Source: Bacillus paralicheniformis (GTDB lineage Bacteria > Bacillota > Bacilli > Bacillales > Bacillaceae). Taken from it: DNA of 64,000 bases. The notes under the pieces are model-generated. The model did no database searches. It was not told where the DNA came from and saw nothing but the letters and a program-made list of their open reading frames with translations. How positions within the stretch are numbered: position 1 is the stretch's first letter; every line of letters begins with the position of its first letter. A program made the translations under genes and the position numbers. The DNA is taken from NCBI RefSeq assembly GCF_001042485.2, contig NZ_LBMN02000023.1, positions 1-64,000 of the forward strand, in the 5' to 3' direction. Below, one piece after another: positions 1-8,280 of the stretch.

Positions 1-1
1 G

Positions 2-733
2 AATGGATTTGTGCTGGGGGCGGTTGTTGAGCCTGCCAATATTCATGACAGCCAAGTGTTCACGACCCTGTTTCAACAGGTGAAAGAGCACGTCGCTAAG
101 CCTCATACAGTCGCAGTTGATGCCGGATATAAAACGCCGTTTATCGCAAAGTTTCTAAGTGATCAAAATGTCCGTCCCGTCATGCCTTACACTCGACCAC
201 AAACTAAAAAAGGGTTCATGAGAAAACATGAATATGTATACGATGAATATTACGATGCTTATATTTGCCCTGACGATCACGTTCTGACATATCGCACAAC
301 CAACCGTGAAGGCTATCGGATTTATGCATCAGATCCAAACCGATGTGAACACTGTTCTTTTCTGAAGCAATGTACGGAAAGTCGAAATCATCGAAAGATG
401 ATTCACAGGCATCTCTGGCAGGATCATTTGGATGAAGCCGACCATCTTCGCCACACGGATGAGAATAGGCGAATCTACGCCAAACGCAAAGAAACGATCG
501 AACGAGTTTTTGCGGATTTAAAACACAAGCATGGCCTGCGCTGGACAACCCTGCGGGGAAAGAAAAAATTGTCCATGCAGGCGATGCTTGTTTTCGCTGC
601 CATGAATCTCAAAAAGCTGGCGAATTGGACTTGGAAAAGTCCAATTCGCCAGCATTCTCATCGAAAAAACAGAATAAATTGGACAAAAATAGGTCGGATT
701 ATAAAAATCCGACCTATTTTGTCAACGGTCTGA
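2..733 (+). CDS. IS1182-family transposase, C-terminal part
   Basis: Partial transposase: the frame is open from base 2, so the N-terminus lies outside the window. The visible part has the pattern of DDE transposases of the IS1182 family. It has an Asp in VAVDAGYKTP, a Cys-rich insert (CEHCSFLKQC), and near the C-terminus a Glu-containing stretch RKETIERVFADLKHKHGLRW, which probably carries the last catalytic Glu. It would catalyse cut-and-paste movement of its own element. The last 35 or so codons run through two perfect hairpins (617-652 and 686-720), which is unusual for coding sequence. Nothing in the visible part suggests inactivation. Confidence 0.85.
   Translation, partial: NGFVLGAVVEPANIHDSQVFTTLFQQVKEHVAKPHTVAVDAGYKTPFIAKFLSDQNVRPVMPYTRPQTKKGFMRKHEYVYDEYYDAYICPDDHVLTYRTTNREGYRIYASDPNRCEHCSFLKQCTESRNHRKMIHRHLWQDHLDEADHLRHTDENRRIYAKRKETIERVFADLKHKHGLRWTTLRGKKKLSMQAMLVFAAMNLKKLANWTWKSPIRQHSHRKNRINWTKIGRIIKIRPILSTV
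617..652. repeat. Perfect inverted repeat inside transposase 3' end
   Basis: 16-bp arms (617-632 and 637-652) with a 4-base loop GGAA form a perfect hairpin within the coding region of the transposase. A decayed form can be traced in the relic near 49440-49470. Confidence 0.9.
686..720. repeat. Perfect inverted repeat near IS right end
   Basis: 15-bp arms (686-700 and 706-720) with a 5-base loop. The right arm ends in TTTT, so this could act as a terminator on either strand or protect the transposase gene from outside transcription. It overlaps the last codons of the transposase. Confidence 0.85.
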
Positions 734-757
734 GAGGCTCTTTTTAGAGCCTCTTTT
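734..757 (+). terminator. Intrinsic terminator after transposase
   Basis: 8-bp stem GAGGCTCT/AGAGCCTC with a TTTT loop, followed by a T-run. It lies just after the transposase stop at 731-733. Confidence 0.75.
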
Positions 758-847
758 TATTTTAACTTGCGATGACATATAATTACTACTTTAATCCATT
801 GTGGTATAATTGGAACCTGGATTTTTAACAGAAAGGCTAAACAATTG

Positions 848-1033
848 ATGTCGCACAACAAACTAATGTTTTTGCTTTTATCATTTTCATCTATTATACA
901 TCTGCTCGGTACAATTTCTGACCCTGCGTCCAGCTGGAAGTCCTGGTTGGTGAACATTGCTTTCATTTTATTGGCCCTTCTCTTTTTAAATCTCACTTTA
1001 AAAGAAAAGAAAGAAAATCAACAGAACAAGTAA
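848..1033 (+). CDS. Small two-helix membrane protein, unknown
   Basis: 61-residue protein starting at ATG 848 (a TTG just upstream is also in frame), preceded by GAAAGG at 831-836. It has two hydrophobic segments, about residues 5-21 and 31-49, and a charged Lys/Glu/Gln-rich C-terminal tail, so it is probably a two-pass membrane protein with both ends in the cytoplasm. A TATAAT box at 805-810 could be its -10 element, though no good -35 is visible. I do not recognise the family. An opposite-strand frame covers the same DNA but has no ribosome binding site. Confidence 0.5.
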   Translation: MSHNKLMFLLLSFSSIIHLLGTISDPASSWKSWLVNIAFILLALLFLNLTLKEKKENQQNK

Positions 1034-1133
1034 CGGTACGCTCTTCTCAAAGAGAAGGGCATATATTTTATAAAGAATGAGCAGTCGGCCAGTGCCTCAG
1101 AAGTCATTGTTCTTTTCGGGAGGTTTTAAAAAA

Positions 1134-1343
1134 ATGGTCAAAAAAATTGTAAATCGATTGAATTCATTTTCCCTGCTGGGGACAATCTTTTTTATCGGCA
1201 GTTATTTGACGTACAAATTTAATGGCATAGAGCTAGTTGGGTTCCTGTACTCAGGCATCACTTTTTTGATAATCCTGATAGCCACCACCATAATGTTATT
1301 CAGGCTAAAAAGAAAAGGAACCAATGAAAATAAACAGGCTTAA
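1134..1343 (+). CDS. Small membrane protein, unknown
   Basis: 69-residue protein. The ATG at 1134 is chosen over an in-frame ATG at 1077 because GGGAGG (1118-1123) lies ten bases before it. It has two predicted membrane helices, about residues 12-27 and 33-55, and a Lys/Arg-rich C-terminal end (RLKRKGTNENKQA). It resembles the preceding small membrane protein in size and topology but not clearly in sequence. Function unknown. Confidence 0.55.
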   Translation: MVKKIVNRLNSFSLLGTIFFIGSYLTYKFNGIELVGFLYSGITFLIILIATTIMLFRLKRKGTNENKQA

Positions 1344-1485
1344 TGCATGCTTTATACTATTTTTAACTTCCCTCCATTAGTGTAACCTTTCTCATCCATA
1401 ATATAGATGATCATTAAAGCATCACACGTCCAGTACATCAAATATCATCTCCTGTTCATACTAATAGCGGGAGGTACATCGACTT

Positions 1486-2403
1486 ATGCTGAAAATTTGG
1501 ATGACTGGACTTTTATTATTAGCGCAGCCTGCGGGGCATTCTGACAGCTTAACGATCACCCAGCAAGGGAAGAAAGTGGCCGTTGTGAACCGCGAAGATT
1601 TTACAATGCCGCTTCCCGGGACACCGTTGATTGATGATAAAAAATACGCCGAGTTCGTTGACAGGCTTGAGCGGAAAGTACACAAGGATCCCGTCAACGC
1701 CGTGATCAATGATCAGGGAAGGATCGTTCCCGGCAAGGTTGGCTACAGCCTTTCCAGGAAGGGGGTTAGAGAGCAGTTTTATGCGTATTTTTATGGGGAT
1801 GGTCCGTCCACGATAGAAGTGCCTGAATTGAACATTTACCCGAAAGTGGACAGCGAACTGCTTTCCCATATCCGGACACAGCGGATCGGTCAGTATGTGA
1901 CGTATTTTAATTCCGGGAATAAAAGCAGGACGCACAACATTTCACTCGCGGCAAAAGCGATCGACAATCATGTTGTGTTTCCTAATGAGACGTTTTCATT
2001 TAACAAAGTTGTCGGTATGAGGACGCCGGACAAGGGGTATATGAAGGCTCCGGTGATCGTGAGAGGCGAATTGTCTGAAGGGGTTGGCGGAGGCATTTGC
2101 CAGGTTTCGTCAACATTGTTTAATGCGGTTGACCGGGCAGGACTGGAAATCGTCCAGCGTTATTCCCACAGCCGGCGTGTCCCTTATGTTCCGCCGGGGC
2201 GCGACGCGACGGTCAGCTGGGGCGGACCTGATTTGCGCTTTCAAAATAAATATAACCAGCCGGTATTGATCAGGGCGAAACGGCATGGAGGAACGATGAT
2301 TGTTACACTTTATTCTTCTGATGTGGTCAATCATCAGCTGCGGAAAGTTCCGAAGGCTCCTTCTGAAATCCCAAAAGAAGAGCATCAGGGCGGGGATCAC
2401 TGA
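1486..2403 (+). CDS. VanW-family protein (YoaR-like)
   Basis: 305-residue protein with an N-terminal hydrophobic segment (residues 1-18, signal peptide or anchor) and a C-terminal VanW domain from about residue 140. The domain shows the typical core FSFNKVVGMRT followed by GVGGGICQVSSTLFNA and, further on, the AGLEIVQRYSHSRRVPYVP block. VanW domains occur beside vancomycin-resistance genes and in surface proteins and are linked to cell-wall binding or remodelling, but no reaction is established. The size and architecture match YoaR of B. subtilis. The start is preceded by CGGGAGGT about 11 bases upstream. It is a lone gene. Confidence 0.8.
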   Translation: MLKIWMTGLLLLAQPAGHSDSLTITQQGKKVAVVNREDFTMPLPGTPLIDDKKYAEFVDRLERKVHKDPVNAVINDQGRIVPGKVGYSLSRKGVREQFYAYFYGDGPSTIEVPELNIYPKVDSELLSHIRTQRIGQYVTYFNSGNKSRTHNISLAAKAIDNHVVFPNETFSFNKVVGMRTPDKGYMKAPVIVRGELSEGVGGGICQVSSTLFNAVDRAGLEIVQRYSHSRRVPYVPPGRDATVSWGGPDLRFQNKYNQPVLIRAKRHGGTMIVTLYSSDVVNHQLRKVPKAPSEIPKEEHQGGDH

Positions 2404-2519
2404 AGGCGAATGTTCATCTGGGCTGCACTTGTTCACACAATGTACAATAAAATCCTTTAGTCTGTATGATAGGATGAATCAAGGACATCTTTAAATTTCA
2501 GACAAGAGGAGATGATCGA

Positions 2520-2969
2520 GTGACATGGCTTTTTGTAACCTTTTTGGTTATCTTCAGTCTTTTTAAAATATTGGTCACTTGCCTTCCGAGCGGTGTCGTA
2601 GAGTGGCTGACCGGCAAATTTCAAGTTCATGTTAAGCTTGAGGAAGCGAATGTTACAGTGACGTTCGGAGGAGAGCGTTTAGAGGGATCTGACAAGAGTC
2701 AATTTATTCAAAACTTTAATGAGGCCGTATTTATGGAGCGGTATTACATCTACCCGGGAGACGAGCCGCTTTTTGTAAATCCGAAAAACGCTGGGACACC
2801 GTTTGTTATCGAAACAAAAAGAGGGAAAAACGCTGTGAAGCTGTTGGTTTACAGATACGATGATCATATAGACGTCGTTAAACAATATAAGAAAAAGACG
2901 GCCGCTTATTGTCTGCGTTCTGACGGTCTGCAAAAATGCAGGGGGCTCAAAACAGCGGATTTGGTTTAA
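2520..2969 (+). CDS. Membrane-anchored protein, possibly YfmQ-like
   Basis: 149 residues starting at GTG 2520, with AAGAGGAG about eight bases upstream. An N-terminal hydrophobic helix (residues 2-20) is followed by a soluble domain rich in beta-strand-like segments (VTVTFGGERL, ETKRGKNAVKLLVYRYDDHI). There is no lipobox, so it is probably a single-pass anchored protein. Length and layout resemble the uncharacterised YfmQ group of Bacillus; this match is from memory and not certain. It ends at a clear intrinsic terminator (2971-2994). Confidence 0.65.
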   Translation: MTWLFVTFLVIFSLFKILVTCLPSGVVEWLTGKFQVHVKLEEANVTVTFGGERLEGSDKSQFIQNFNEAVFMERYYIYPGDEPLFVNPKNAGTPFVIETKRGKNAVKLLVYRYDDHIDVVKQYKKKTAAYCLRSDGLQKCRGLKTADLV

Positions 2970-2970
2970 A

Positions 2971-2994
2971 AAGCAGGGAAAACCTGCTTTTTTA
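2971..2994 (+). terminator. Intrinsic terminator
   Basis: 7-bp stem AAGCAGG/CCTGCTT followed by T5. It ends the gene at 2520-2969 and borders the convergent gene ending at 2995, so it may serve both. Confidence 0.85.
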
Positions 2995-3261
2995 TTATGA
3001 TATGAAATAAAGCCTGACAGCGCTGTAACCGATCAAAAATAAACAAGCAGCGATCGTAAAGATAAATTCTCCTTTTTTATTCTTCTTCAAAAGAACGAAT
3101 GAACGCACACCGATGTTCAGTCCAAACAGGATGAATCCCACATTCAAATAAACGGGATTGAACCCGGATGGAATGATGAGAAGAAATATCCCGGCAAGCG
3201 TGATATAATGGAATGCTTTGCCAAGCGGCGGTTCTTTTTCCCGCGCTGTACGGCTGTCCAT
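2995..3261 (-). CDS. Small membrane protein, unknown
   Basis: 88-residue protein on the minus strand with three hydrophobic stretches (about residues 17-35, 37-54 and 66-85) joined by a Lys-rich loop (LLKKNKKGEF). The ATG is preceded by AAAGGTGATGG-type sequence on its own strand. It is convergent with the preceding gene and shares its terminator. I do not recognise the family. Confidence 0.6.
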   Translation of the reverse strand: MDSRTAREKEPPLGKAFHYITLAGIFLLIIPSGFNPVYLNVGFILFGLNIGVRSFVLLKKNKKGEFIFTIAACLFLIGYSAVRLYFIS

Positions 3262-3357
3262 TTCACCATCACCTTTCTTTAGCAGTAAAATCCTTGTATT
3301 GATATTATTCTAATTTAAAATGTGATTGATGAAAAGTCTTGCACAGGGAGAAACGCC

Positions 3358-3819
3358 ATGACCATACATATTCAACAGCTTGATGCCCCTCTGAAGCCTG
3401 AGTTTGTTGATGAACTGATTAATTTGTGGAATGATAATGCATTGGAAACGGCTGATTGCACATTGGATGATCAAGATAGACAAATGATACAGCAGCAGCT
3501 GAAACAATATGTTCAATCTGCATACGGAGCGGTTTTTGCCGTCGTGAATGAGAGGCAAGAAGCGGTCGGATACGGGCTGGCCTCTATTAAGAAAGATTTG
3601 GTCAGCGATTGTCTGAGCGGGCACATCGATGAAGTGTACATAGCCCCGGTCTATCGAAGAAACAAGCTGGGAAAGCTTGTTGCAGATCGTATGATGGATT
3701 GGTTTGAAAGGCATCAAGTGTCTCACGTTCAAGTATCGGTTGATATCGATAATCAATCGGCGCTGCGTTTTTGGGAAGGCATCGGCTTCAGCAGTGAATT
3801 TTATCTTCTGAAACATTAG
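3358..3819 (+). CDS. GNAT family N-acetyltransferase
   Basis: 153 residues from ATG 3358. AGGGAG lies seven bases upstream, which is better than the in-frame GTG at 3322. The GNAT fold is recognisable by the acetyl-CoA binding stretch HIDEVYIAPVYRRNKLGKLV (motif A, R/Q-x-x-G-x-G/A-like; here RRNKLG) and the C-terminal SALRFWEGIGFSSEFYLL typical of motif B. It would transfer an acetyl group from acetyl-CoA to an amine; the substrate cannot be told. It is a single gene, closed by the terminator at 3873-3906. Confidence 0.85.
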   Translation: MTIHIQQLDAPLKPEFVDELINLWNDNALETADCTLDDQDRQMIQQQLKQYVQSAYGAVFAVVNERQEAVGYGLASIKKDLVSDCLSGHIDEVYIAPVYRRNKLGKLVADRMMDWFERHQVSHVQVSVDIDNQSALRFWEGIGFSSEFYLLKH

Positions 3820-3872
3820 TTTTTTGAATCAAGTGGGCGCGGCTCCTCTCGTCATGACCGGCCGCCTCGCCC

Positions 3873-3906
3873 AAAAGCCCCTTTTTATTGCAAAGGGGCT
3901 TTTTTG
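3873..3906. terminator. Bidirectional terminator
   Basis: Ten-bp stem AAGCCCCTTT/AAAGGGGCTT (3875-3884 and 3892-3901) flanked by A-run and T-run. It lies between convergent genes, and the stop codon of the minus-strand gene (3885-3887) falls in its loop. Confidence 0.85.
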
Positions 3907-4565
3907 ATGAGCTCAGGAGAATTATGATGCGGTGAATTGACGAGAGGCGCGACTTCATACGCTTCCATCTCTTTTGACGCATATGGTTTTAAAAGGCTTT
4001 CTAAGTATGCAAGGTCTTGATTTTTCGGATTCAGCCATTCTTTTTCAGCTTGACGATCAAGAATGACGGGCATGCGATCATGAATATCTTTCATTAAATC
4101 GTTGGGCATTGTCGTAATGATTGTGCATGTATAGACGGGCTTGCCGCCGGCAGGCTGCCACTTCTCCCAAAGCCCCGCAAACGAAAACAGTCCATTTTTT
4201 TTGAGCTTGATCCTCATCGGCCGCTTTGTCTTTGCATCGGTCCGCTTCCACTCATAAAAACTGTCTGCCGGAATGAGACACCTTTGTCTGATCAGCGGCT
4301 TTCGAAAGCTCGGCTTCTCAGCCAAAGTCTCAGCGCGCGCATTGATCATTTTATAACCGATTTTCTCATCCTTTGACCACGGCGGAATCAATCCCCACCG
4401 CAGCCGCCCTAACCGGTTATGGGAACCGTCGCTGATGACGGCGAGAATGCGCTGGGAAGGCGCGATGTTATAACTGGGGCTGTAATCTTCAATCGTCATT
4501 TGATCAATCTCGAAACGGTCAATAATCTCATCAAATTCAGAAAAGAGCGTAAACCTGCCGCACAT
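3885..4565 (-). CDS. SRAP-family abasic-site processing protein (YedK/HMCES-like)
   Basis: 226 residues starting MCGRFTLFSEF. The ATG at 4565 is chosen over an upstream GTG because the family needs Cys2 exposed after Met removal, and AAGGGTG lies six bases before it. In YedK/HMCES proteins Cys2 forms a covalent thiazolidine link to abasic sites in single-stranded DNA, shielding them at replication forks. The conserved NARAET motif, the Glu/His region around FAGLWEKW and HDRMPVIL (His near 160) are all present. Length is normal for the family. B. subtilis has relatives YoaM, YobE and YoqW. It stands alone. Confidence 0.9.
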   Translation of the reverse strand: MCGRFTLFSEFDEIIDRFEIDQMTIEDYSPSYNIAPSQRILAVISDGSHNRLGRLRWGLIPPWSKDEKIGYKMINARAETLAEKPSFRKPLIRQRCLIPADSFYEWKRTDAKTKRPMRIKLKKNGLFSFAGLWEKWQPAGGKPVYTCTIITTMPNDLMKDIHDRMPVILDRQAEKEWLNPKNQDLAYLESLLKPYASKEMEAYEVAPLVNSPHHNSPELIKKAPLQ

Positions 4566-4604
4566 CTTAGTCACCCTTGTTTGTTTATTGAAAGTTTGAG
4601 GCTT

Positions 4605-4835
4605 TTATATATAAATGGCCAACAAGGCCGCTGAAACAGCCATGACAAAGCAGTCATCGCCCGTCATGGCCACGCCGTTTTTGATGAATACGCTGCAGGT
4701 CCAGTTGAGCGCCGATCCTTCTGCGGTCCGGTCAATCAGCTTTTTACCCGCTGTGTAAACACATGCTTTAAATAAAGAAAACGAAATGGAACATAAAATA
4801 AAGAGCAAAATAAACTTTACCATCAACACCAGCAT
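4605..4835 (-). CDS. Small membrane-anchored protein, unknown
   Basis: 76 residues with a strong N-terminal hydrophobic helix (residues 1-22), a basic middle (YTAGKKLIDRTAEG) and a second hydrophobic stretch at the C-terminus (about 62-75). An AAAAGG element precedes the ATG on its strand. It is downstream of, and divergent from, the TetR gene at 4996. Function and family are not recognised. Confidence 0.45.
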   Translation of the reverse strand: MLVLMVKFILLFILCSISFSLFKACVYTAGKKLIDRTAEGSALNWTCSVFIKNGVAMTGDDCFVMAVSAALLAIYI

Positions 4836-4924
4836 TGCCTTTTCACCCCGGCATATTTTGTAAGCTCCACCTTCATTTTACCAATAAATTCATATGTTAA
4901 AACCCTATTCTTGTTTTATTTTAT

Positions 4925-4972
4925 TGACCGACTGGTCAGCAAGCGCTACAATTTATACTAACCGATTGGTCA
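4925..4972 (+). promoter_or_regulatory. Twin TetR-type operators
   Basis: Two dyads, TGACC-GACT-GGTCA (4925-4938) and TAACC-GATT-GGTCA (4959-4972), lie 34 bp apart centre to centre, directly before the TetR-family gene. This is the usual form of TetR/AcrR operators. The inference is that the regulator represses its own operon, including the rifampin-phosphotransferase-like gene. Confidence 0.75.
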
Positions 4973-4995
4973 ATAACGAAAAGGAATGATGATCA

Positions 4996-5610
4996 ATGCC
5001 TTTACAGCTTTATGAAAAAGAACAAATACTCGATGCCTGTTTGGAGGTTTTTGCCCGGCACGGCTATGCAAAGACTTCGACCGGAATGCTGGCGGAAGCG
5101 GCCGGTATTTCAAAGGCGCTGATTTTTCATCACTTTAAAAGCAAAAAAATTCTGTACTTAACTGTGCTCGATTATTGTATTGAAAAGGTAAAGTCGCGCC
5201 TTTCCCTTGATGACCTGTCGTCTTATCATGATTTTTTTGAAGCGAAAGAAAAAATAAGTTTGGCTAAGCTTGAGTTTTTCGCGGATTATCCAAATGTATA
5301 TAAGCTCACGAAAGAAGCCTTTTTTTCGCCGCCTTCCGAATTAAAAGAAGAAATCGCCGCAAAGTATGGGGAGCAATTTGCCGTTAGAAATCGTATTCTA
5401 AAACAGCTTTTCGCAAAAGTTTCGTTGAGGAAAGGAGTCGATCGTGAAGAGGCGTTCGAACTCATAATGGTCATGATGGGGCATTTTGAACAAAAGTTTC
5501 TAGCGAAAGTAACGGCTGAGAACGATTATGATCCAGCCTGGAGCAGACGTCTTCTTGAAGAACGAAAACGGTTTTTGGATATGATTCGTTTCGGTATTGA
5601 AGGCGAATAA
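4996..5610 (+). CDS. TetR/AcrR-family transcriptional regulator
   Basis: 204 residues. The N-terminal helix-turn-helix (about residues 8-50) has the standard layout ILDACLEVFARHGYAKTSTG then AEAAGISKALIFHHFKSK. The C-terminal ligand domain is not assignable to a known effector. Its start lies 15 bases after AAAGGAATG. The stop is 15 bases before the next gene, so the two are almost certainly one operon. Two palindromic operators upstream suggest autorepression. By context the ligand may be the substrate of the neighbouring phosphotransferase-like enzyme or a cell stress signal; this is inference. Confidence 0.9.
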   Translation: MPLQLYEKEQILDACLEVFARHGYAKTSTGMLAEAAGISKALIFHHFKSKKILYLTVLDYCIEKVKSRLSLDDLSSYHDFFEAKEKISLAKLEFFADYPNVYKLTKEAFFSPPSELKEEIAAKYGEQFAVRNRILKQLFAKVSLRKGVDREEAFELIMVMMGHFEQKFLAKVTAENDYDPAWSRRLLEERKRFLDMIRFGIEGE

Positions 5611-5625
5611 AAAGGGGGATTTCTG

Positions 5626-8250
5626 ATGGGACGCTATGTATTGGGCTTTCATGAGGTCGATCGAGCCGATTTGCCGCTTGTCGGGGGGAAAGGGATGAAC
5701 TTGGGCGAATTGTCCAAAATGGGCGGCATTCAAGTGCCTCACGGCTTTTGTGTAACCACAAAGGCATATGAAAGGATGATTGGCGAAAACGGCAGAGTCA
5801 GTGAACTGATTGATCAGCTGTCACTTTTAAAAGTGAAGGATAGAGAGCAGATTAACGAACTCGCCCTCCAGATCCGCAATGGTATTGAAAGGGCCGAAAT
5901 CGCCGAAGAGATCAAAGAAGCGGTTAAAAGCGCTCACTCAAATGCTGGCGGCGGTGCATATGCCGTCCGATCAAGCGCTACGGCGGAAGATTTGCCTCAT
6001 GCCTCTTTCGCCGGGCAGCAAGATACGTATTTAAATATAAAAGGAATAGAGGCGATCTTGAAGCATATCAGCAAATGCTGGGCTTCATTGTTTACAGAGC
6101 GGGCCGTGATCTACCGGATTCAAAACGGTTTTGACCACCGTAAAGTTCAATTATCGGTCGTCATCCAGCAGATGGTGTTTTCGGATGCGTCCGGCATTAT
6201 GTTTACGGCAGATCCCGTTACATCCAACCGGAAGGTCACCTCGATTGATGCGAGCTTTGCTTTGGGGGAGGCGCTTGTATCTGGTACGGTTTCGGCAGAC
6301 AACTACAAGGTTCGCGAAGGAGAGATCGTTCAAAAAACGATTTCCGAGAAAAAGACGGCAGTCTATTCTTTGGAAAGCGGCGGCACTGAGGCGCGTGAAG
6401 TCGAAGCGGGACGCCGGAAAAAGCAAACATTAACAGATGAACAGATCATACAGCTTGAAGCACTGGGAAGGAGAATCGAAGCTCATTTCGGTTTTCCGCA
6501 GGATATTGAATGGTGTCTGGCTGATGGCGAATTTTTCTTTGTCCAGAGCAGGCCTGTAACGACATTGTTTCCTCTTCCGAAACAGAGAGATGACAAGCTG
6601 CGCGTCTATATGTCTGTCGGGCATCAGCAAATGATGACAGAGCCGATCAATCCGCTTGGGATATCGTTTTTCGGGTTGATCTCGGATTATGAGCTGACTT
6701 GTGCCGGCGGAAGGCTTTTTATTGATTTATCACACGATTTGGCATCTTTTGCTGGTCGGAAAGTCGTCCTCAGCACGGCGGGGAAAAATGATCCTTTCAT
6801 GCATAGCGCTCTTGTGAATTTTTTGAAAAGAAAGGAGCTTGTCAAAACCCTGCCTAAAGGGAAGCGGATGTTTAGATTAGGGGCTGAGGGGCTGTCATGG
6901 TCGCTGCCTGGTCATGCGCTGAAGATTTACCGGAAAAACGACACAGGTGTAGTCAACCGGCTCATGTCCAAAGCGGAAGCATCCATTCATGAGGCTGAAC
7001 AGCGATTGAAAAATGCATCGGGTGAAACGTTATTTGCACAGATAGAAGAGGATCAAAAAAACTTGAAAAAAGTTCTCTATGATTCAGAGAGCATGGCTGT
7101 GATTATGGTTGGTTTATATGCGGTATACTGGCTCAATCGAAAAATGGAGAAATGGCTTGGCGAAAGAAATGTCGCCGATACCCTTTCTCAATCGGTATTG
7201 CACAATGTCACATCTGAAATGGGATTGGCGCTTTTGGATGTTTCCGATGCTGCCAGAGGATACCCCGAGGTTCAGAAATATTTAGCGCATGCCAATGATG
7301 AAACCTTTTTCGAAGATCTCAAACAGCTTGACGGCGGTCCCGCTTTTATCAGCGCATTGCGGGCATTCCTTGAGAAATACGGCATGCGCTGCACCGGTGA
7401 GATCGATATGACCAAGACGCGCTGGAGCGAACGCCCTTCCATTCTTGCTCCAGTGATTTTGAGCAACATCAAAAACTTTGAACCTGGTGCGCGAACGGTC
7501 AAGTTTGAACAGGGGCGATTGGAAGCGGAGCAAAAGGAGAGGGATCTGTTAAGCCGTCTGCAACAACTAAAGGGAGGCAGACAAAAGGCAAAAAAGACAA
7601 AGAAGATGATCAGCGTTTTGCGGAATTTTATCGGTTATCGGGAATATCCCAAATATGCTCTGATCAAACGCTATTTTATATATAAGGAAGCGTTGATGAA
7701 AGAAGCCGCCGTTTTGCAGCGAAAGAAGCTGATTCAAGCGAAGGAGGATATTTATTATCTGTCTTTTGATGAATTGAGAGAGGCCGTTTGCGCTAATCGT
7801 CTCGATGTGAAGAAGATCGAGGAAAGAAAAGCAGAATATCAGCATTATGAAAAATTAACGCCTCCGCGAATGATGACTTCAGAAGGCGAGGTCATCACGG
7901 GAGAAGTTCTGGGAGACCACATTCCGGCGGGAGCATTGGCGGGCGTTCCTGTTTCATCGGGAGTCATCGAAGGTAGGGCAAGAGTGATTCTGAAATTGGA
8001 AGAAGCCGATATCGAAGAGGGGGATATCCTTGTTACGCCTTTTACAGATCCGAGCTGGACACCGCTGTTTGTCTCAATCAAAGGTTTGGTGACGGAAGTG
8101 GGCGGCCTCATGACACATGGCGCCGTCATTGCGCGGGAATACGGGCTTCCGGCGGTGGTGGGGGTTGAGCATGCGACGAAAGAAATTAAAGACGGACAGA
8201 AGATCAGGATTAACGGATCGGAAGGCTATGTTGAAATACTCGAATCATAA
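5626..8250 (+). CDS. rph: Rifampin phosphotransferase-like enzyme (PEP-synthase family)
   Basis: 874 residues, the length and three-part plan of rifampin phosphotransferases. The ATP-grasp domain is at residues 1 to about 320 (VGGKGMNLGELSKMG, AVRSSATAEDLPHASFAGQQ). A long central substrate domain covers about 330-760. The swivelling phosphohistidine domain is at about 775-870, with the catalytic His831 in GGLMTHGAVIAREYGLPAVV. Family members move the beta-phosphate of ATP to the His and then to a rifamycin hydroxyl, giving AMP and phosphate. The B. subtilis homologue is often labelled pps (PEP synthase), but the domain order here fits RPH better. The TetR gene is just upstream, and a terminator follows at 8256-8280. 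Actual rifampin resistance cannot be read from sequence. Confidence 0.8.
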   Translation: MGRYVLGFHEVDRADLPLVGGKGMNLGELSKMGGIQVPHGFCVTTKAYERMIGENGRVSELIDQLSLLKVKDREQINELALQIRNGIERAEIAEEIKEAVKSAHSNAGGGAYAVRSSATAEDLPHASFAGQQDTYLNIKGIEAILKHISKCWASLFTERAVIYRIQNGFDHRKVQLSVVIQQMVFSDASGIMFTADPVTSNRKVTSIDASFALGEALVSGTVSADNYKVREGEIVQKTISEKKTAVYSLESGGTEAREVEAGRRKKQTLTDEQIIQLEALGRRIEAHFGFPQDIEWCLADGEFFFVQSRPVTTLFPLPKQRDDKLRVYMSVGHQQMMTEPINPLGISFFGLISDYELTCAGGRLFIDLSHDLASFAGRKVVLSTAGKNDPFMHSALVNFLKRKELVKTLPKGKRMFRLGAEGLSWSLPGHALKIYRKNDTGVVNRLMSKAEASIHEAEQRLKNASGETLFAQIEEDQKNLKKVLYDSESMAVIMVGLYAVYWLNRKMEKWLGERNVADTLSQSVLHNVTSEMGLALLDVSDAARGYPEVQKYLAHANDETFFEDLKQLDGGPAFISALRAFLEKYGMRCTGEIDMTKTRWSERPSILAPVILSNIKNFEPGARTVKFEQGRLEAEQKERDLLSRLQQLKGGRQKAKKTKKMISVLRNFIGYREYPKYALIKRYFIYKEALMKEAAVLQRKKLIQAKEDIYYLSFDELREAVCANRLDVKKIEERKAEYQHYEKLTPPRMMTSEGEVITGEVLGDHIPAGALAGVPVSSGVIEGRARVILKLEEADIEEGDILVTPFTDPSWTPLFVSIKGLVTEVGGLMTHGAVIAREYGLPAVVGVEHATKEIKDGQKIRINGSEGYVEILES

Positions 8251-8255
8251 AAGTG

Positions 8256-8280
8256 AGCGCAGCTTCAAGCTGCGCTTTAC
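8256..8280 (+). terminator. Intrinsic terminator of TetR-rph operon
   Basis: 8-bp stem AGCGCAGC/GCTGCGCT with a TTCAA loop and a short T stretch, six bases after the rph stop. It overlaps the end of the convergent gene. Confidence 0.75.

Larger units (their letters stand above)
1..757 (+). mobile_element. IS1182-family insertion sequence, 3' end
   Basis: The window opens inside an insertion sequence. The transposase C-terminal half runs from the left edge to 733, followed by a terminator-like hairpin at 734-753. A decayed copy of the same 3' end sits at about 49330-49590, and the shared sequence helps define the element's right part. The exact terminal inverted repeat and target duplication cannot be fixed because the left end is outside the window. 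Confidence 0.8.

Noticed and set aside
757-996. 79-residue minus-strand ORF opposite the small membrane protein at 848
   Set aside because: No ribosome site on its strand; the plus-strand gene has one and a membrane-protein pattern.
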